Origin: Desulfovibrionaceae bacterium
GTDB lineage: Bacteria > Desulfobacterota > Desulfovibrionia > Desulfovibrionales > Desulfovibrionaceae
Assembly: GCA_910575755.1 (NCBI GenBank)
Contig: CAJTFO010000003.1
Coordinates: forward strand, 62,001-126,000
Direction: 5' to 3'
DNA length: 64,000 bases
The notes beneath the pieces are model-generated. The model was given only the letters and a program-made list of their open reading frames with translations, ran no database searches and had not been told where the DNA came from. Below are positions 9,269 to 18,451 of this stretch, piece after piece (positions within the stretch are counted from its first letter, which is position 1; every line of letters starts with the position of its first letter). Position numbers and translations under genes: made by a program.

Positions 9269-9970
9269 ATGTTTACGGGCATCATTCAGGGCCAGGGCGC
9301 AATCACTGCCCTGCGTAAAAGCGGCGCGGAATGCCGTTTGGCCATCCGGCCCCTGTTCACGCTGGAAAATGTCGTCGACGGCGAGTCCATCGCGGTCAAC
9401 GGGGCCTGCCTGTCGGTGGAAAGCCACAGCCGCGACGGTTTCACGGCGTATGCCTCGGCGGAAACCCTGGCGCGCACCACGCTGGGCGCGCTGCGCCAGA
9501 GCGATCTGGTCAACCTTGAACGCGCCCTGGCGCTGGGCGACCGTCTGGGCGGCCATCTGGTCAGCGGCCATGTGGATTGTCTGGCCACGGTGCGCGACGT
9601 GCGCCCTGTGGGGCAATCCCTGCGCTGCCGCCTGGAATTTCCGGCTGATTTCGGTCCTGAAGTCATTGCCAAAGGCTCGGTGGCCCTTGACGGAATCAGC
9701 CTGACGGTCAATGATTGCGGCCCGGATTTTCTGGAGGTCAACATCATTCCAGACACGCAGAAGCGCACCACCATGCGGCAGTGGCGGCCCGGCGCGCGCG
9801 TCAACATGGAAACGGATCTTATCGGCAAATATGTGCGCAGCCTGCTCGCTCCCTGGTCTGAAACCGCCGGCATGCCGGGCAAAACGGGGCGGGCGGGCGA
9901 TGCCGGCGCTGCGGCGCAAGCGCGCGCGGGCGTCAGCCGGGAACTGCTGCTGCGCAACGGTTTCATTTAG
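9269..9970 (+). CDS. ribE: Riboflavin synthase alpha subunit
   Basis: This enzyme dismutates two lumazine molecules into riboflavin. The 233-residue protein starts MFTGIIQGQG, the conserved N terminus, and consists of two similar beta-barrel halves (the second around VIAKGSVALDGISLTVND). The start at 9269 is set by this N terminus and by GGGAG upstream. An upstream start at 9233 would overlap ribD. The C terminus has an Ala/Gly-rich linker before the final helix (SRELLLRNGFI). The next gene is ribH, with no ribBA gene between. Confidence 0.95.
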   Translation: MFTGIIQGQGAITALRKSGAECRLAIRPLFTLENVVDGESIAVNGACLSVESHSRDGFTAYASAETLARTTLGALRQSDLVNLERALALGDRLGGHLVSGHVDCLATVRDVRPVGQSLRCRLEFPADFGPEVIAKGSVALDGISLTVNDCGPDFLEVNIIPDTQKRTTMRQWRPGARVNMETDLIGKYVRSLLAPWSETAGMPGKTGRAGDAGAAAQARAGVSRELLLRNGFI

Positions 9971-10006
9971 TTTTTTCGCCATCGTCTTCACCGTACAGGA
10001 GTTTGC

Positions 10007-10477
10007 ATGAACGCAGTCAAAACCATCGCGGGCCAGTTGGACGCCAAAGGTCTGAAAGTGGCCATTGTGGCCACCCGCTTCAACGATTTCATCGTGGACC
10101 GTCTGGTGGGCGGCGCTCAGGATTATCTGGAACGCCACGGTCTGAACCCGGCGGACATCACCCTGGTGCGCATTCCCGGCGCGTTTGAGCTGCCCCTGGT
10201 CTGTCAGAAGCTGGCCGCCGCGCGCAAGTATGACGGCATTCTGGCTCTGGGCGCTGTGATCCGGGGCGGCACTCCGCATTTCGACTATGTCTGCGCCGAG
10301 GCCAGCAAAGGCATTGCGCAGGCCATGCTGCAATCCGGCACGCCCATCGGTTTCGGCCTGCTGACCTGCGACAGCATTGAGCAGGCCATTGAACGGGCTG
10401 GCTCCAAGGGCGGCAACAAGGGCGTGGAAGCGGCCGCCGCCATGCTGGAAACCATCCGAGTGCTGGAGCAGTTGTAA
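10007..10477 (+). CDS. ribH: 6,7-dimethyl-8-ribityllumazine synthase
   Basis: RibH forms the lumazine precursor used by riboflavin synthase. The 156-residue length and motifs [37 protein letters not shown] and [17 protein letters not shown](S)KGGNKG are characteristic. A ribosome site ACAGGAG precedes the ATG. It lies 36 bases after ribE and three bases before nusB, a common arrangement. Confidence 0.96.
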   Translation: MNAVKTIAGQLDAKGLKVAIVATRFNDFIVDRLVGGAQDYLERHGLNPADITLVRIPGAFELPLVCQKLAAARKYDGILALGAVIRGGTPHFDYVCAEASKGIAQAMLQSGTPIGFGLLTCDSIEQAIERAGSKGGNKGVEAAAAMLETIRVLEQL

Positions 10478-10480
10478 TTC

Positions 10481-10969
10481 ATGGGCAAGGGTAAGAACGC
10501 CACCCGCCGGGGAGCGCGCGAACTGGCCTTTCAGGTGCTGTACGGGCTTTCCTTCACTCCGGCGCAGAACCCCAGGGAGCTGCGCCGGGCCTTTGTGCTC
10601 TCCCCGCACAATACGGCCATGAGCGAAGAGGATCTGTCCACGGAACCCACGGGCTTCGCCTGGGAGCTGGTGGAAGGCGTCTGGAACAACAGCGAGGCTC
10701 TGGATGCGGCCATTGGTCGATTTTCCCACAACTGGCGGGTGGATCGCATGGGTCGTATCGAGCTGACGCTGCTGCGCCTGGCCGTGTTTGAAATGCTCTA
10801 CCGGCAGGATGTGCCGCCCAAGGTGGCCATCAACGAGGCCCTGGAGCTGAGCGGCCAGTTCGGCGAAGGCAACGCCAAAAACTTCATCAACGGCATTCTG
10901 GACGCGGCGGCCAAGGCTCTGGAGAGCGGCCGGCTGGTTCCGCCCGTCGCCCGCGCCGCCAAACCATAA
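10481..10969 (+). CDS. nusB: Transcription antitermination factor NusB
   Basis: NusB binds boxA RNA with NusE (S10) and supports rRNA antitermination. The 162-residue protein has the N-terminal RRGARELAFQVLYG and C-terminal LRLAVFEMLYRQDVPPKVAINEALELS segments of the family. The ATG is three bases after the ribH stop, which suggests coupling. A central insertion (FVLSPHNTAMSEEDLSTEPTG region) makes it slightly long but not unusual. Confidence 0.94.
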   Translation: MGKGKNATRRGARELAFQVLYGLSFTPAQNPRELRRAFVLSPHNTAMSEEDLSTEPTGFAWELVEGVWNNSEALDAAIGRFSHNWRVDRMGRIELTLLRLAVFEMLYRQDVPPKVAINEALELSGQFGEGNAKNFINGILDAAAKALESGRLVPPVARAAKP

Positions 10970-10989
10970 TCCGCCCACGGTGTCCGCAC

Positions 10990-13503
10990 ATGACGCAAGA
11001 ACGCTATAATCCGCAGGCTATCGAAGAAAAATGGCAGGCCCGCTGGCGTGAGGAGAAATCCTTCGCCATCACGCACGAGAGCGACAAGCCCAAGTATTAT
11101 GTACTGGAGATGTTTCCCTATCCATCGGGCAACATACACATGGGCCATGTGCGCAACTATTCCATAGGCGACGTGGTGGCGCGCTGCAAACGCATGCAGG
11201 GCTTCAACGTGCTGCACCCCATGGGTTGGGACGCCTTCGGCCTGCCCGCTGAAAACGCGGCCATCAAGCATCATGTGCACCCGGCCCAATGGACTTACGC
11301 CAATATCGACAATATGCGCGCCCAGTTGCAACGGCTGGGCTATTCCTATGACTGGTCGCGCGAAATCGCCACCTGCCGCCCGGAATACTATCGCTGGGAA
11401 CAGATGTTCTTTCTGCGCCTGCTGGAAAAGGGCCTGGTCTACCGCAAAAAGGCTCCGCAGAACTGGTGCCCCTCCTGCCATACGGTACTGGCCAATGAGC
11501 AGGTCATCGACGGCCTCTGCTGGCGTTGTGACAGCCGGGTGGAGCAGAAGGATCTGACCCAGTGGTTTCTGAAAATCACGGCTTACGGCGACGAGTTGCT
11601 GGCCGATCTTTCCCTGCTGGAAGGCGGGTGGCCGGACCGCGTGCTGGCCATGCAGCGCAACTGGATCGGCAAGTCCACGGGCGCGACTGTCAGCTTTGCC
11701 CTGGAAAAAGCCGTTGAGGGCGCCTCCGCCATCGAGGTGTTCACCACCAGGCCGGATACGCTCTTCGGCGTGACCTTCATGACGCTGGCCCCGGAACATC
11801 CGCTGGTGGAAAAACTTCTGGAAGGTTACGAAAAAGCCGACGAAGTGCGCGCCTTTGCGGAACGCATCCGCAACATGGACCGCCTGGACCGCCAGTCCGA
11901 CAATCTGGAAAAAGAAGGCGTCTTCACCGGCGCGTATGCCCTGCACCCCTTCACCGGCCAGCGCGTTCCGCTCTGGCTGGGCAATTTCGTGCTGGCGGAC
12001 TACGGCACAGGCGCGGTGATGGGCGTACCGTCCGGCGACCAGCGCGATTTTGAATTTGCCCGCAAATATGATCTGCCCATCCGGGTGGTGGTTCAGCCCC
12101 GCGGGGAAAACCTTGACCCCGCAAGCATGACCGAGGCCTGGAGCGGGCCGGGCGTCATGGTCAATTCCGGTGCCTTTGACGGCATGGACAACGAGACGGG
12201 CAAAAAGGCCGTGACCGACCGGCTTGAGCAGGAGGGCAAAGGCAGATCCACCACGCAGTTCCGCCTGCGCGACTGGAACATCTCGCGCCAGCGCTTCTGG
12301 GGAGCGCCCATTCCCGTGATATACTGCGACCAGTGCGGCGTTGTGCCGGAAAAAGAAGAAAATCTGCCCGTACTGCTGCCGCTGGACGTAAAGGTGCGCG
12401 AAGACGGCCGCTCTCCCCTGCCGGAAACGCCGGCCTTCGCCAATTGCGCCTGCCCCCGCTGCGGCGGCCCGGCCCGCCGCGAAACCGATACGCTGGACAC
12501 CTTTGTGGAGTCCTCCTGGTATTTTGCCCGCTATACCGACGCCCGCGACGACAAGGCGCCCTTCAGCCCCGATGCCCTGCGCTACTGGTTGCCTGTGGAT
12601 CAATATATCGGCGGCGTGGAGCATGCCATCCTGCACCTGCTCTACTCCCGTTTCTTCACCAAGGCCCTGCGCGATCTGGGCTTCTTCCCCCAAGGTCTGG
12701 CCGAGCCCTTCACCAATCTGCTGACTCAGGGCATGGTGCTCAAGGACGGCGGCAAGATGTCCAAGTCCAAGGGCAATGTGGTTGACCCCACGGAAATGAT
12801 CAACAAATACGGCGCTGATACCGTGCGCCTGTTCTGCCTCTTCGCGGCTCCGCCGGAGCGGGATTTCGACTGGTCGGATTCCGGCATTGAAGGGGCGTCG
12901 CGTTTTCTCGCCCGCGTCTGGCGGCTCTTCACCGAAGAGGAAGACCGCCTGCTTCCGATCAAGGCCTGCGGTTCCGCCGCCGCTGACGCCACCAGCGCCG
13001 AAGGCCGCGACCTGCGCCGCAAGGAGCACCTCACGGTGAAAAAAACCGGCGAGGACATGGGCGCCCGCTTCCAGTTCAATACGGCCATTGCCGCTGTCAT
13101 GGAGCTGGTCAACGCCATGTACCTTTCGCGCGAAAAGCTGGGCCGCGGCGAGGCTGACAAACGCGTTTTCTCATCGGCCATGGCCACAGTGCTGACCCTG
13201 CTTTCACCCATCACCCCGCACCTTTGCGAAGAGCTCTGGCAACGGCTGGGGCATCCCGCGCCGCTGGCTGACGAACCCTGGCCCCAGTGGGACGAGGCCG
13301 CCACCTTTCAGGATATGATCACCGTGGCCCTGCAGGTCAACGGCAAGCTGCGCGGCACTCTGGAAACCGCCGCCGGCGCGGACAAGGCCGCCCTGGAACA
13401 GGCCGCGCTGGCCGATCCGGCGGTACAGCGTCATACAAACGGCCTGACCGTGCGCAAGGTGGTGGTGGTTCCCGGCAAGCTGGTCAACATTGTGGCCAAT
13501 TAA
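10990..13503 (+). CDS. leuS: Leucyl-tRNA synthetase
   Basis: LeuS charges tRNA-Leu. This class I synthetase of 837 residues has the HIGH-type motif HMGH at 50-53 (PYPSGNIHMGHVRNY) and KMSKS at 589-593. A CP1 editing domain lies between, with a conserved TRPDTLFG stretch near residue 250. A zinc-knuckle-like CPSCH...CWRC is seen near residue 160. It starts 20 bases after nusB and is followed by holA. Confidence 0.97.
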   Translation: MTQERYNPQAIEEKWQARWREEKSFAITHESDKPKYYVLEMFPYPSGNIHMGHVRNYSIGDVVARCKRMQGFNVLHPMGWDAFGLPAENAAIKHHVHPAQWTYANIDNMRAQLQRLGYSYDWSREIATCRPEYYRWEQMFFLRLLEKGLVYRKKAPQNWCPSCHTVLANEQVIDGLCWRCDSRVEQKDLTQWFLKITAYGDELLADLSLLEGGWPDRVLAMQRNWIGKSTGATVSFALEKAVEGASAIEVFTTRPDTLFGVTFMTLAPEHPLVEKLLEGYEKADEVRAFAERIRNMDRLDRQSDNLEKEGVFTGAYALHPFTGQRVPLWLGNFVLADYGTGAVMGVPSGDQRDFEFARKYDLPIRVVVQPRGENLDPASMTEAWSGPGVMVNSGAFDGMDNETGKKAVTDRLEQEGKGRSTTQFRLRDWNISRQRFWGAPIPVIYCDQCGVVPEKEENLPVLLPLDVKVREDGRSPLPETPAFANCACPRCGGPARRETDTLDTFVESSWYFARYTDARDDKAPFSPDALRYWLPVDQYIGGVEHAILHLLYSRFFTKALRDLGFFPQGLAEPFTNLLTQGMVLKDGGKMSKSKGNVVDPTEMINKYGADTVRLFCLFAAPPERDFDWSDSGIEGASRFLARVWRLFTEEEDRLLPIKACGSAAADATSAEGRDLRRKEHLTVKKTGEDMGARFQFNTAIAAVMELVNAMYLSREKLGRGEADKRVFSSAMATVLTLLSPITPHLCEELWQRLGHPAPLADEPWPQWDEAATFQDMITVALQVNGKLRGTLETAAGADKAALEQAALADPAVQRHTNGLTVRKVVVVPGKLVNIVAN

Positions 13504-13518
13504 ACCGTTCGCACCGGC

Positions 13519-14529
13519 ATGACCCCGCATAACGGCAGCGACGGAAAGGGCCGGCCCGGCTTCAGCTTTCTGGTCTGTCCGGACAGCCGGTTGCTCCGTA
13601 CCCGCCTCAAGGAGCAACTGGTCGCCTTTCCGCCAGCGGATGGTGCGTGGGAACGCCATGTCTACTGGGGCGATGAAGAACCGCCGCCGCGCTTCTGGGA
13701 ACAGCTCAGCCTGCAAGGGCTGTTCGGCGCGTCGCGTGTTTTGCTGATCCGTCAGGCTCAGCTTTGGCCGGCGGCCGTCTGGAAAAAGATTTCCCGCGCC
13801 CTGGCCCGCCCCTCGGCCCAGTGCTGGCCCTTTTTCTGTCTGGAGGTCAACTGGGAGAAGGGGCAGCCGAAAATTCCGGCGCACATCGCCAGGCTGCGCT
13901 GTCTGGCCTTTGCTGACAAGCAGAACTGGATCTGGCGCCATGAGGGCCTGACCGAACGCGACATCCGACGGTATGTACAGCAGCGCGCCCGCCATCTGGC
14001 GCTGGACTTTGAAGCGGACGCCCTGGAACAGTTCTGCGCCTCGGTGCCGCCGGACGCCCAGGCCATTGAAAACGAACTGGAAAAGCTTGCGCTGCTGCGC
14101 GGAAACGGCGGGGCGGATGGCGGGGGCAAAATCACGGCGGCCATGACAGCCACCGCCGCCTGGAGCCCGGACTGCAATGTCTTTGCCTGTATCCGCCATA
14201 TGGAGGCCGGCAATCTGGCCGCCGTCTGGAAAGAACTGTCCCGCAGCCGGGACAGCGACAGCCTGCTTTTTTCCCTGCTGGCGCTGCTGGCCCGTGAACT
14301 GCGGCTGCTCTGGCAGATCAGGGCCGGGGAAAAGGTGCGTCTGCATCCGTCCGAGGCCGGGCTGAAAAAGCAACTGGCCCTGCGTCTTGGTCCGCGCGGC
14401 CTGGCCGAAGGCATGGCGTTTGTGGCGGACGCCGAATGGCAGGTGAAAAGCGGTCGCCGCACGCCGGAACAGACGCTGGAGTTTCTGGCCGCAGGCCTGA
14501 CCCGCCTTTTCGGCATGCGGCAGGCTTGA
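13519..14529 (+). CDS. holA: DNA polymerase III delta subunit
   Basis: HolA opens the sliding clamp within the clamp loader. The 336-residue protein has the right length and the weakly conserved pattern of the family: an N-terminal Rossmann-like part (FSFLVCPDSRLLRTRLKEQLV), a middle FADKQNWIWRHEGLTERDIRRYVQQRA segment and a helical C-terminal collar domain (LLFSLLALLARELRLLWQIRAG). Sequence conservation in HolA is low, so the call also rests on its position 15 bases after leuS. Confidence 0.8.
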   Translation: MTPHNGSDGKGRPGFSFLVCPDSRLLRTRLKEQLVAFPPADGAWERHVYWGDEEPPPRFWEQLSLQGLFGASRVLLIRQAQLWPAAVWKKISRALARPSAQCWPFFCLEVNWEKGQPKIPAHIARLRCLAFADKQNWIWRHEGLTERDIRRYVQQRARHLALDFEADALEQFCASVPPDAQAIENELEKLALLRGNGGADGGGKITAAMTATAAWSPDCNVFACIRHMEAGNLAAVWKELSRSRDSDSLLFSLLALLARELRLLWQIRAGEKVRLHPSEAGLKKQLALRLGPRGLAEGMAFVADAEWQVKSGRRTPEQTLEFLAAGLTRLFGMRQA

Positions 14530-14585
14530 ACATCTGCGTATGCAGTCCATCGTGCGTCCGCTCTGGTGCGCCGCCGGGTGTTTGC

Positions 14586-14614
14586 TTGTTTTTTCGACAG
14601 GCCTTGGATAAAAT
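14586..14614 (+). promoter_or_regulatory. Candidate promoter for the secreted protein at 14726
   Basis: TTGTTT (14586-14591) and TAAAAT (14609-14614) are 17 bases apart. The leader of about 105 bases that follows is GC-rich and contains several GCCGGC-type self-complementary stretches. Confidence 0.45.
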
Positions 14615-14725
14615 GACGGCAGGCCCGGCGTCCGGCGCCTTGCCGGCGGAAAACATGCTTTGCCGGCTGCCGTGCAGCATTGGCGCGGCCTTTATGTAGA
14701 CGCATCACTTGCAGGAGAAACATTC

Positions 14726-15181
14726 ATGTTGAAAAAACTTGCGGCTTTTATGTTCATTATGCTGCTGGCCCTGCCCGCCGTGGCCGAAGAGCTGAGCACC
14801 AAATATTTTACGGTCACTATGCCTGACGACTGGAAGGTCATCATGCCGCCCACGGAAAACCAGGGCATCACCAGCGCCGTCTTTGCCAAAAACACCAGCG
14901 GCGTCTCTGTCACCATGGTGGTGGGCCCCAGCAGCGGCGCCGACGCAAAAACCATTGCCGGAATGTTCGCCGCCCAGTTCAAGGCGGAAAAACCTCCGGT
15001 GGAAAAAAACGGCCAGTACACCTTCAACTTCACACAGCAGCAAGTGCCCTGCCGGGCCTGGGTGGCTGTTCAGGGCGATGTGTTCATGGTCAGCTCTCTG
15101 GCCGGGAACCAGAAAGAAGCGCTGAATTTCATCAAAAAGAACGTCAGAAGCGCCGATTACGCCAAGCTGCTGCCGCAATAA
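14726..15181 (+). CDS. Secreted protein of unknown function
   Basis: The 151-residue product has a clear signal peptide ([22 protein letters not shown]) and is probably periplasmic. I do not recognise a catalytic motif. The mature part looks like a small beta-rich domain ([19 protein letters not shown]) similar in character to PsbP- or DUF1795-like proteins, but this is only a resemblance. The start at 14726 is chosen because CAGGAG lies upstream and the signal peptide begins there. It is flanked by its own promoter and terminator, so it appears monocistronic. Confidence 0.8.
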   Translation: MLKKLAAFMFIMLLALPAVAEELSTKYFTVTMPDDWKVIMPPTENQGITSAVFAKNTSGVSVTMVVGPSSGADAKTIAGMFAAQFKAEKPPVEKNGQYTFNFTQQQVPCRAWVAVQGDVFMVSSLAGNQKEALNFIKKNVRSADYAKLLPQ

Positions 15182-15202
15182 CACAAAGTGCGCCGCCTGC
15201 CG

Positions 15203-15228
15203 AAAACGCCCCCCACGGGGCGTTTTTT
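15203..15228 (+). terminator. Intrinsic terminator
   Basis: AAAACGCCCC (15203-15212) pairs with GGGGCGTTTT (15217-15226) around CCAC, with a run of six T at 15223-15228. It ends the transcript of the secreted protein gene. Confidence 0.88.
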
Positions 15229-15358
15229 CATGCTGTTTCCTTCCTCTTCCTCAGCCTGCGAGTGGCGTCCTCTGTCCAGATCGCCGTCAGACCCGGGCGC
15301 AGAGCCTATTCACGGCTGCTCCGAGATACGGCATGGCCGGGATTGTCGTAATTATATC

Positions 15359-15388
15359 TTGCTACTTTTTTAAAATTTGTGCTACGAT
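15359..15388 (+). promoter_or_regulatory. Direct repeats and candidate promoter of the nickel operon
   Basis: TGCTAC occurs at 15360-15365 and again at 15380-15385, exactly 20 bases apart, inside an AT-rich stretch in a GC-rich neighbourhood. The same segment can be read as a promoter: TTGCTA (15359-15364), 18 bases, TACGAT (15383-15388). Repeats overlapping a promoter suggest an operator, and a nickel-responsive repressor such as NikR would be a natural guess. I cannot match the sites to a known NikR consensus with certainty. Confidence 0.35.
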
Positions 15389-15461
15389 AGCTCCGCATAT
15401 GCACGCAAGGGCGGCATCCGCGTGGGAAGCCGCCGCCATTCCAACCCCAAAGGACGAGAAT

Positions 15462-16232
15462 ATGTGGAAAATCTGCTGCGCAAGCCTGGCCCTGCTGTTC
15501 TGCGTTGCCGCGCAGGCCGAAGCGCATTTCGGCATGGTCATTCCCTCCACAGCTATGGTGACGGAGAAAAAAGACGCTGATCTGAAGCTGGATATATCCT
15601 TCTCCCACCCTATGGAAATGCAGGGCATGGATATGGCCGCGCCCAGGGCATTCACCGTCACCCTGAACGGCAGAACCGAAGATATCAAGGCCAGTCTCAA
15701 GCCCGCCACAATCATGGGGCACAAGGCCTGGCAGGCCGCCTTCAAGATCAGAAAACCAGGCGTCTACCAGTTCGCCGTGGAGCCGGAACCTTACTTTGAA
15801 CCCGCCGAAGACTGCTACATCATCCATTATGCCAAAACCGCCGTGGCCGCCTTCGGCGGCGAGGAGGGCTGGGACGAGGCTCTGGGCCTGAAGACGGAAA
15901 TTGTGCCTCTTACCCGGCCGTTCGGCAATTACGCGGGCAATGTATTCCAGGGCCGCGTGCTGCTGGACGGCAAGCCCGTGCCCGGCGCCGAAGTGGAAGT
16001 GGAATCTTACAACAAGACCAGGGGCCATGTGCCGCCCAATGAATATTTTGTCACCCAGGTGGTCAAGGCCGACGAAAACGGGGTATTTTCCTACGGCGTG
16101 CCCTGGGCGGGCTGGTGGGGCTTCGCGGCCCTGAATACGGCCAAAGAAAAAATGAATTACAAGGGCCAGGACAAGCCCGTGGAACTGGGCGCGGTGCTCT
16201 GGCTGGAATTTGCGGCCCCCAAAACCAAGTAA
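15462..16232 (+). CDS. nikK: Periplasmic DUF4198-type nickel uptake component NikK
   Basis: This 256-residue exported protein has a signal peptide ([21 protein letters not shown]) followed by HFGMVIP, a His-led mature N terminus as is common in metal-handling proteins. The body matches the DUF4198 family, with a C-terminal Ig-like segment ([17 protein letters not shown]). Members of this family occur beside ECF-type nickel transporters and are called NikK. Here it is the first gene before nikM, nikL, nikQ and nikO, which makes nickel delivery the likely role. The start at 15462 follows AGGACG and is fixed by the signal peptide. Confidence 0.82.
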   Translation: MWKICCASLALLFCVAAQAEAHFGMVIPSTAMVTEKKDADLKLDISFSHPMEMQGMDMAAPRAFTVTLNGRTEDIKASLKPATIMGHKAWQAAFKIRKPGVYQFAVEPEPYFEPAEDCYIIHYAKTAVAAFGGEEGWDEALGLKTEIVPLTRPFGNYAGNVFQGRVLLDGKPVPGAEVEVESYNKTRGHVPPNEYFVTQVVKADENGVFSYGVPWAGWWGFAALNTAKEKMNYKGQDKPVELGAVLWLEFAAPKTK

Positions 16233-16306
16233 AAACAAGCGTTCTTCCGCGCCGGACCGGAGGGGGCGCTCCCCGGCCCGGCGCGAAACCGCCGCAAGGA
16301 AACAAC

Positions 16307-16918
16307 ATGCATATCGCGGAAGGCATCCTCTCCCCGGTCGTACTTGGCGCGGGCGCGGCTCTGGCGGCGGCGGGCACGGCCATCGGCCTGCGCAAACTGG
16401 ATTACGACCGTCTGATGACCGTGGGCATTCTTTCGGCGGCCTTTTTTGTTGGTTCGCTGATCCATGTTCCCGTCGGTTTTTCCAGCGCTCATCTGATTCT
16501 CAATGGTCTGGTGGGCGTGCTGCTGGGCTGGGCGGCTTTTCCCGCCATTCTGACGGCCCTGCTGCTCCAGGCGGTGCTCTTTCAGTTCGGCGGTTTCACG
16601 GTGCTGGGCGTAAACGCCTTTACCATGGGTTTTTCCAGTGTGCTGGCCTGGTATTGTTACAGGGGCATCATCGGCATATGGCCTGGTCCGACGGGCATTC
16701 GCGCGGCCGCTTTCTGCGGCGGCGCGCTGGGCGTGGCCCTGGCCGCCGCGCTCACCGCCCTGGCTCTGGCCTTCACCAGCGAGGGTTTCCAGACTGCCGC
16801 GCAACTGCTGCTTTGGGCCCATCTGCCCGTCATGCTGGCGGAAGGCCTGATCACCATGTTCACCGTGGTCTTTATTCAGCGGGTACGTCCCGAAATGTTC
16901 CAGGCCGCGCGCGCCTGA
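16307..16918 (+). CDS. nikM: Nickel ECF transporter substrate component NikM
   Basis: NikM/CbiM proteins are the integral-membrane substrate-capture units of metal ECF transporters. The 203-residue protein begins MHIAEG, and His2 is a metal ligand in this family, so the N terminus fixes the start. Several membrane segments follow (around residues 8-25, 35-55, 60-90, 100-125 and 130-190), with the family stretch LLLQAVLFQFGGFTVLGVNAFTMG. NikM rather than the cobalt CbiM is inferred from the neighbours nikK and nikL and from the lack of cbiN. Confidence 0.88.
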   Translation: MHIAEGILSPVVLGAGAALAAAGTAIGLRKLDYDRLMTVGILSAAFFVGSLIHVPVGFSSAHLILNGLVGVLLGWAAFPAILTALLLQAVLFQFGGFTVLGVNAFTMGFSSVLAWYCYRGIIGIWPGPTGIRAAAFCGGALGVALAAALTALALAFTSEGFQTAAQLLLWAHLPVMLAEGLITMFTVVFIQRVRPEMFQAARA

Positions 16919-16948
16919 ATACCGTCGCCACAGATGAGAGAATCCGCC

Positions 16949-17602
16949 ATGAACACTGTCTTTTTGCTTGCCCCGCGCCGCCCGGCGGTCATGCTTGCGG
17001 CGCTTGCGCTGCTGGCCGCGCTGCTTCCGGCTCCGGTTCAGGCCCACAGAATCAATATTTTCGCCTGGCTGGAGGGCGACAGCGTTATGGTGGAGTGCGG
17101 CTTCAACCGCAGTTCGCCGGTCAGAAGCGGCCTGATCACGGTTTTTGACGACGCGAATGGCAAGGAACTCCTGCAGGGACATACCGACGATAAAGGGCAT
17201 TTCAGCTTCCCCGTCCCTCCTGCGGCGCGCGCCGGTCACGGTCTGCGCATTCAGATTGCCGCGGGCGAAGGCCACCGGAACGAATGGATTATGGACGCTT
17301 CCGAATTTTCCGGCGCGGACGCTCCCGCGGCCAGCCCCATGGAAAAGGCGGAAGGGGCGGGCAGCGCCCGGGACACAGCGGCCCCGTCAGCTCCGGCGCA
17401 GACGCAGGCAGGCCGCCCGGCCACGGCGGACGACGTGCGCGCCATTGTCAACGCCGCACTGGACGCCAAGCTGGGGCCCATCCGTCGTGATCTGGCGGCC
17501 CAGGTCAATGCCGGTCCCGGTCTGAGAGACATCATCGGCGGCATCGGTTGGATTCTGGGCCTTGCGGGCATGGGCCTTTACTTCAGGGGACGGCGCGGGT
17601 AA
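16949..17602 (+). CDS. nikL: Nickel transporter accessory protein NikL
   Basis: The 217-residue protein has an N-terminal signal sequence ending near APVQA, a mature start HRINIFAWLEGDSVMVECGF typical of NikL-like proteins, an Ala/Pro-rich linker and a C-terminal membrane helix (IIGGIGWILGLAGMGLYF) followed by RGRRG. It is therefore probably anchored with its main domain in the periplasm. The ATG at 16949 is preferred over 16934 because GAGAG lies eight bases before it. It sits between nikM and nikQ and probably replaces the CbiN-like small component. Confidence 0.82.
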   Translation: MNTVFLLAPRRPAVMLAALALLAALLPAPVQAHRINIFAWLEGDSVMVECGFNRSSPVRSGLITVFDDANGKELLQGHTDDKGHFSFPVPPAARAGHGLRIQIAAGEGHRNEWIMDASEFSGADAPAASPMEKAEGAGSARDTAAPSAPAQTQAGRPATADDVRAIVNAALDAKLGPIRRDLAAQVNAGPGLRDIIGGIGWILGLAGMGLYFRGRRG

Positions 17603-17689
17603 TGCCAATGCCGTATCGGCCCTGCCGTCCGCCTTCGGGACGCGCGGCGGGCGTGTTGTGCGCTGAAATCGGAAATAAAGATTTATCTT

Positions 17690-18451
17690 GTGTTCGACCA
17701 GCCCTTTGTCCGCCCTTCGCTCTTTCAGGCCATTGACCCCCGCGTGCGTCTGGCGTGCGCCGCGCTGACCGCCGTCTGTCTGGCCCCGCTGAAAAACCTG
17801 CCCGCCTGCTGGCTGGGTCTGGCCCTGGGCTTGACCCTGCTGATCATTTCGCGACCGCCGTTCTTGCCCCTGCTGCGCCGCCTGGCGGCGGTGAACATCT
17901 TCATTCTCTTTCTCTGGTGCGTGACGCCCTGGACCACGCCGGGCACGGTTCTGGCGCAATGGGGCATATTTGCCGTCAGCGCCGAGGGCGTGCGCCTGTC
18001 TCTGCTGGCGAGCGTCAAGTCCAACGCTCTTGTCTGCGTCTTTCTGGCCCTGGTGGCCAGTATGGATGCGCCCACCGTGGGGCACGCGCTGGAACGGCTG
18101 CGCTGCCCCCGCAAGCTTGTCTTTCTTTTTCTGTTCACGGGCCGCTATGCGCATGTGCTTGCCTCGGAATGGCGGACGCTCAGCGTGGCCGCGCGCCTGC
18201 GCGGCTTCAGACCGCGCACCGATCTGCATACATACAGAACTCTGGCCTGCCTGCTGGGACTGCTTCTGGTGCGCGCGTACGAACGTTCCCTGCGCGTGCG
18301 TGAAGCCATGCTGTTGCGCGGCTTTGAGGGCCGCTTTCGTTCAGTGGCCGTCTTTCGGACCCGGCCTGTGGACGCGCTCTTTGTTCTCAGCCTGCTGCTC
18401 TGCCTGACGGGCATCGTCTGGATGGAATGGAAAGGAGGCCCGCATGTCTGA
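17690..18451 (+). CDS. nikQ: Nickel ECF transporter transmembrane component NikQ
   Basis: NikQ/CbiQ is the membrane T-component that couples ATP hydrolysis to substrate-unit movement. The 253-residue protein starts MFDQPFVRPSLFQAIDPRVRLACA, where DPRVRL is a family N-terminal motif, and has hydrophobic segments through residue 120 and at the C terminus. The conserved coupling region ARLRGFRPR appears near residue 170 and a second Ala-Arg-type motif (AMLLRGFEGRFRS) later. The start is GTG 17690 with a weak ribosome site, so the exact start is uncertain. It overlaps nikO by eight bases. Confidence 0.86.
   Translation: MFDQPFVRPSLFQAIDPRVRLACAALTAVCLAPLKNLPACWLGLALGLTLLIISRPPFLPLLRRLAAVNIFILFLWCVTPWTTPGTVLAQWGIFAVSAEGVRLSLLASVKSNALVCVFLALVASMDAPTVGHALERLRCPRKLVFLFLFTGRYAHVLASEWRTLSVAARLRGFRPRTDLHTYRTLACLLGLLLVRAYERSLRVREAMLLRGFEGRFRSVAVFRTRPVDALFVLSLLLCLTGIVWMEWKGGPHV

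Noticed and set aside
10798..13029. A 743-codon minus-strand frame opposite leuS
   Set aside because: It is a shadow of leuS, whose HMGH and KMSKS motifs and ribosome site are in place.
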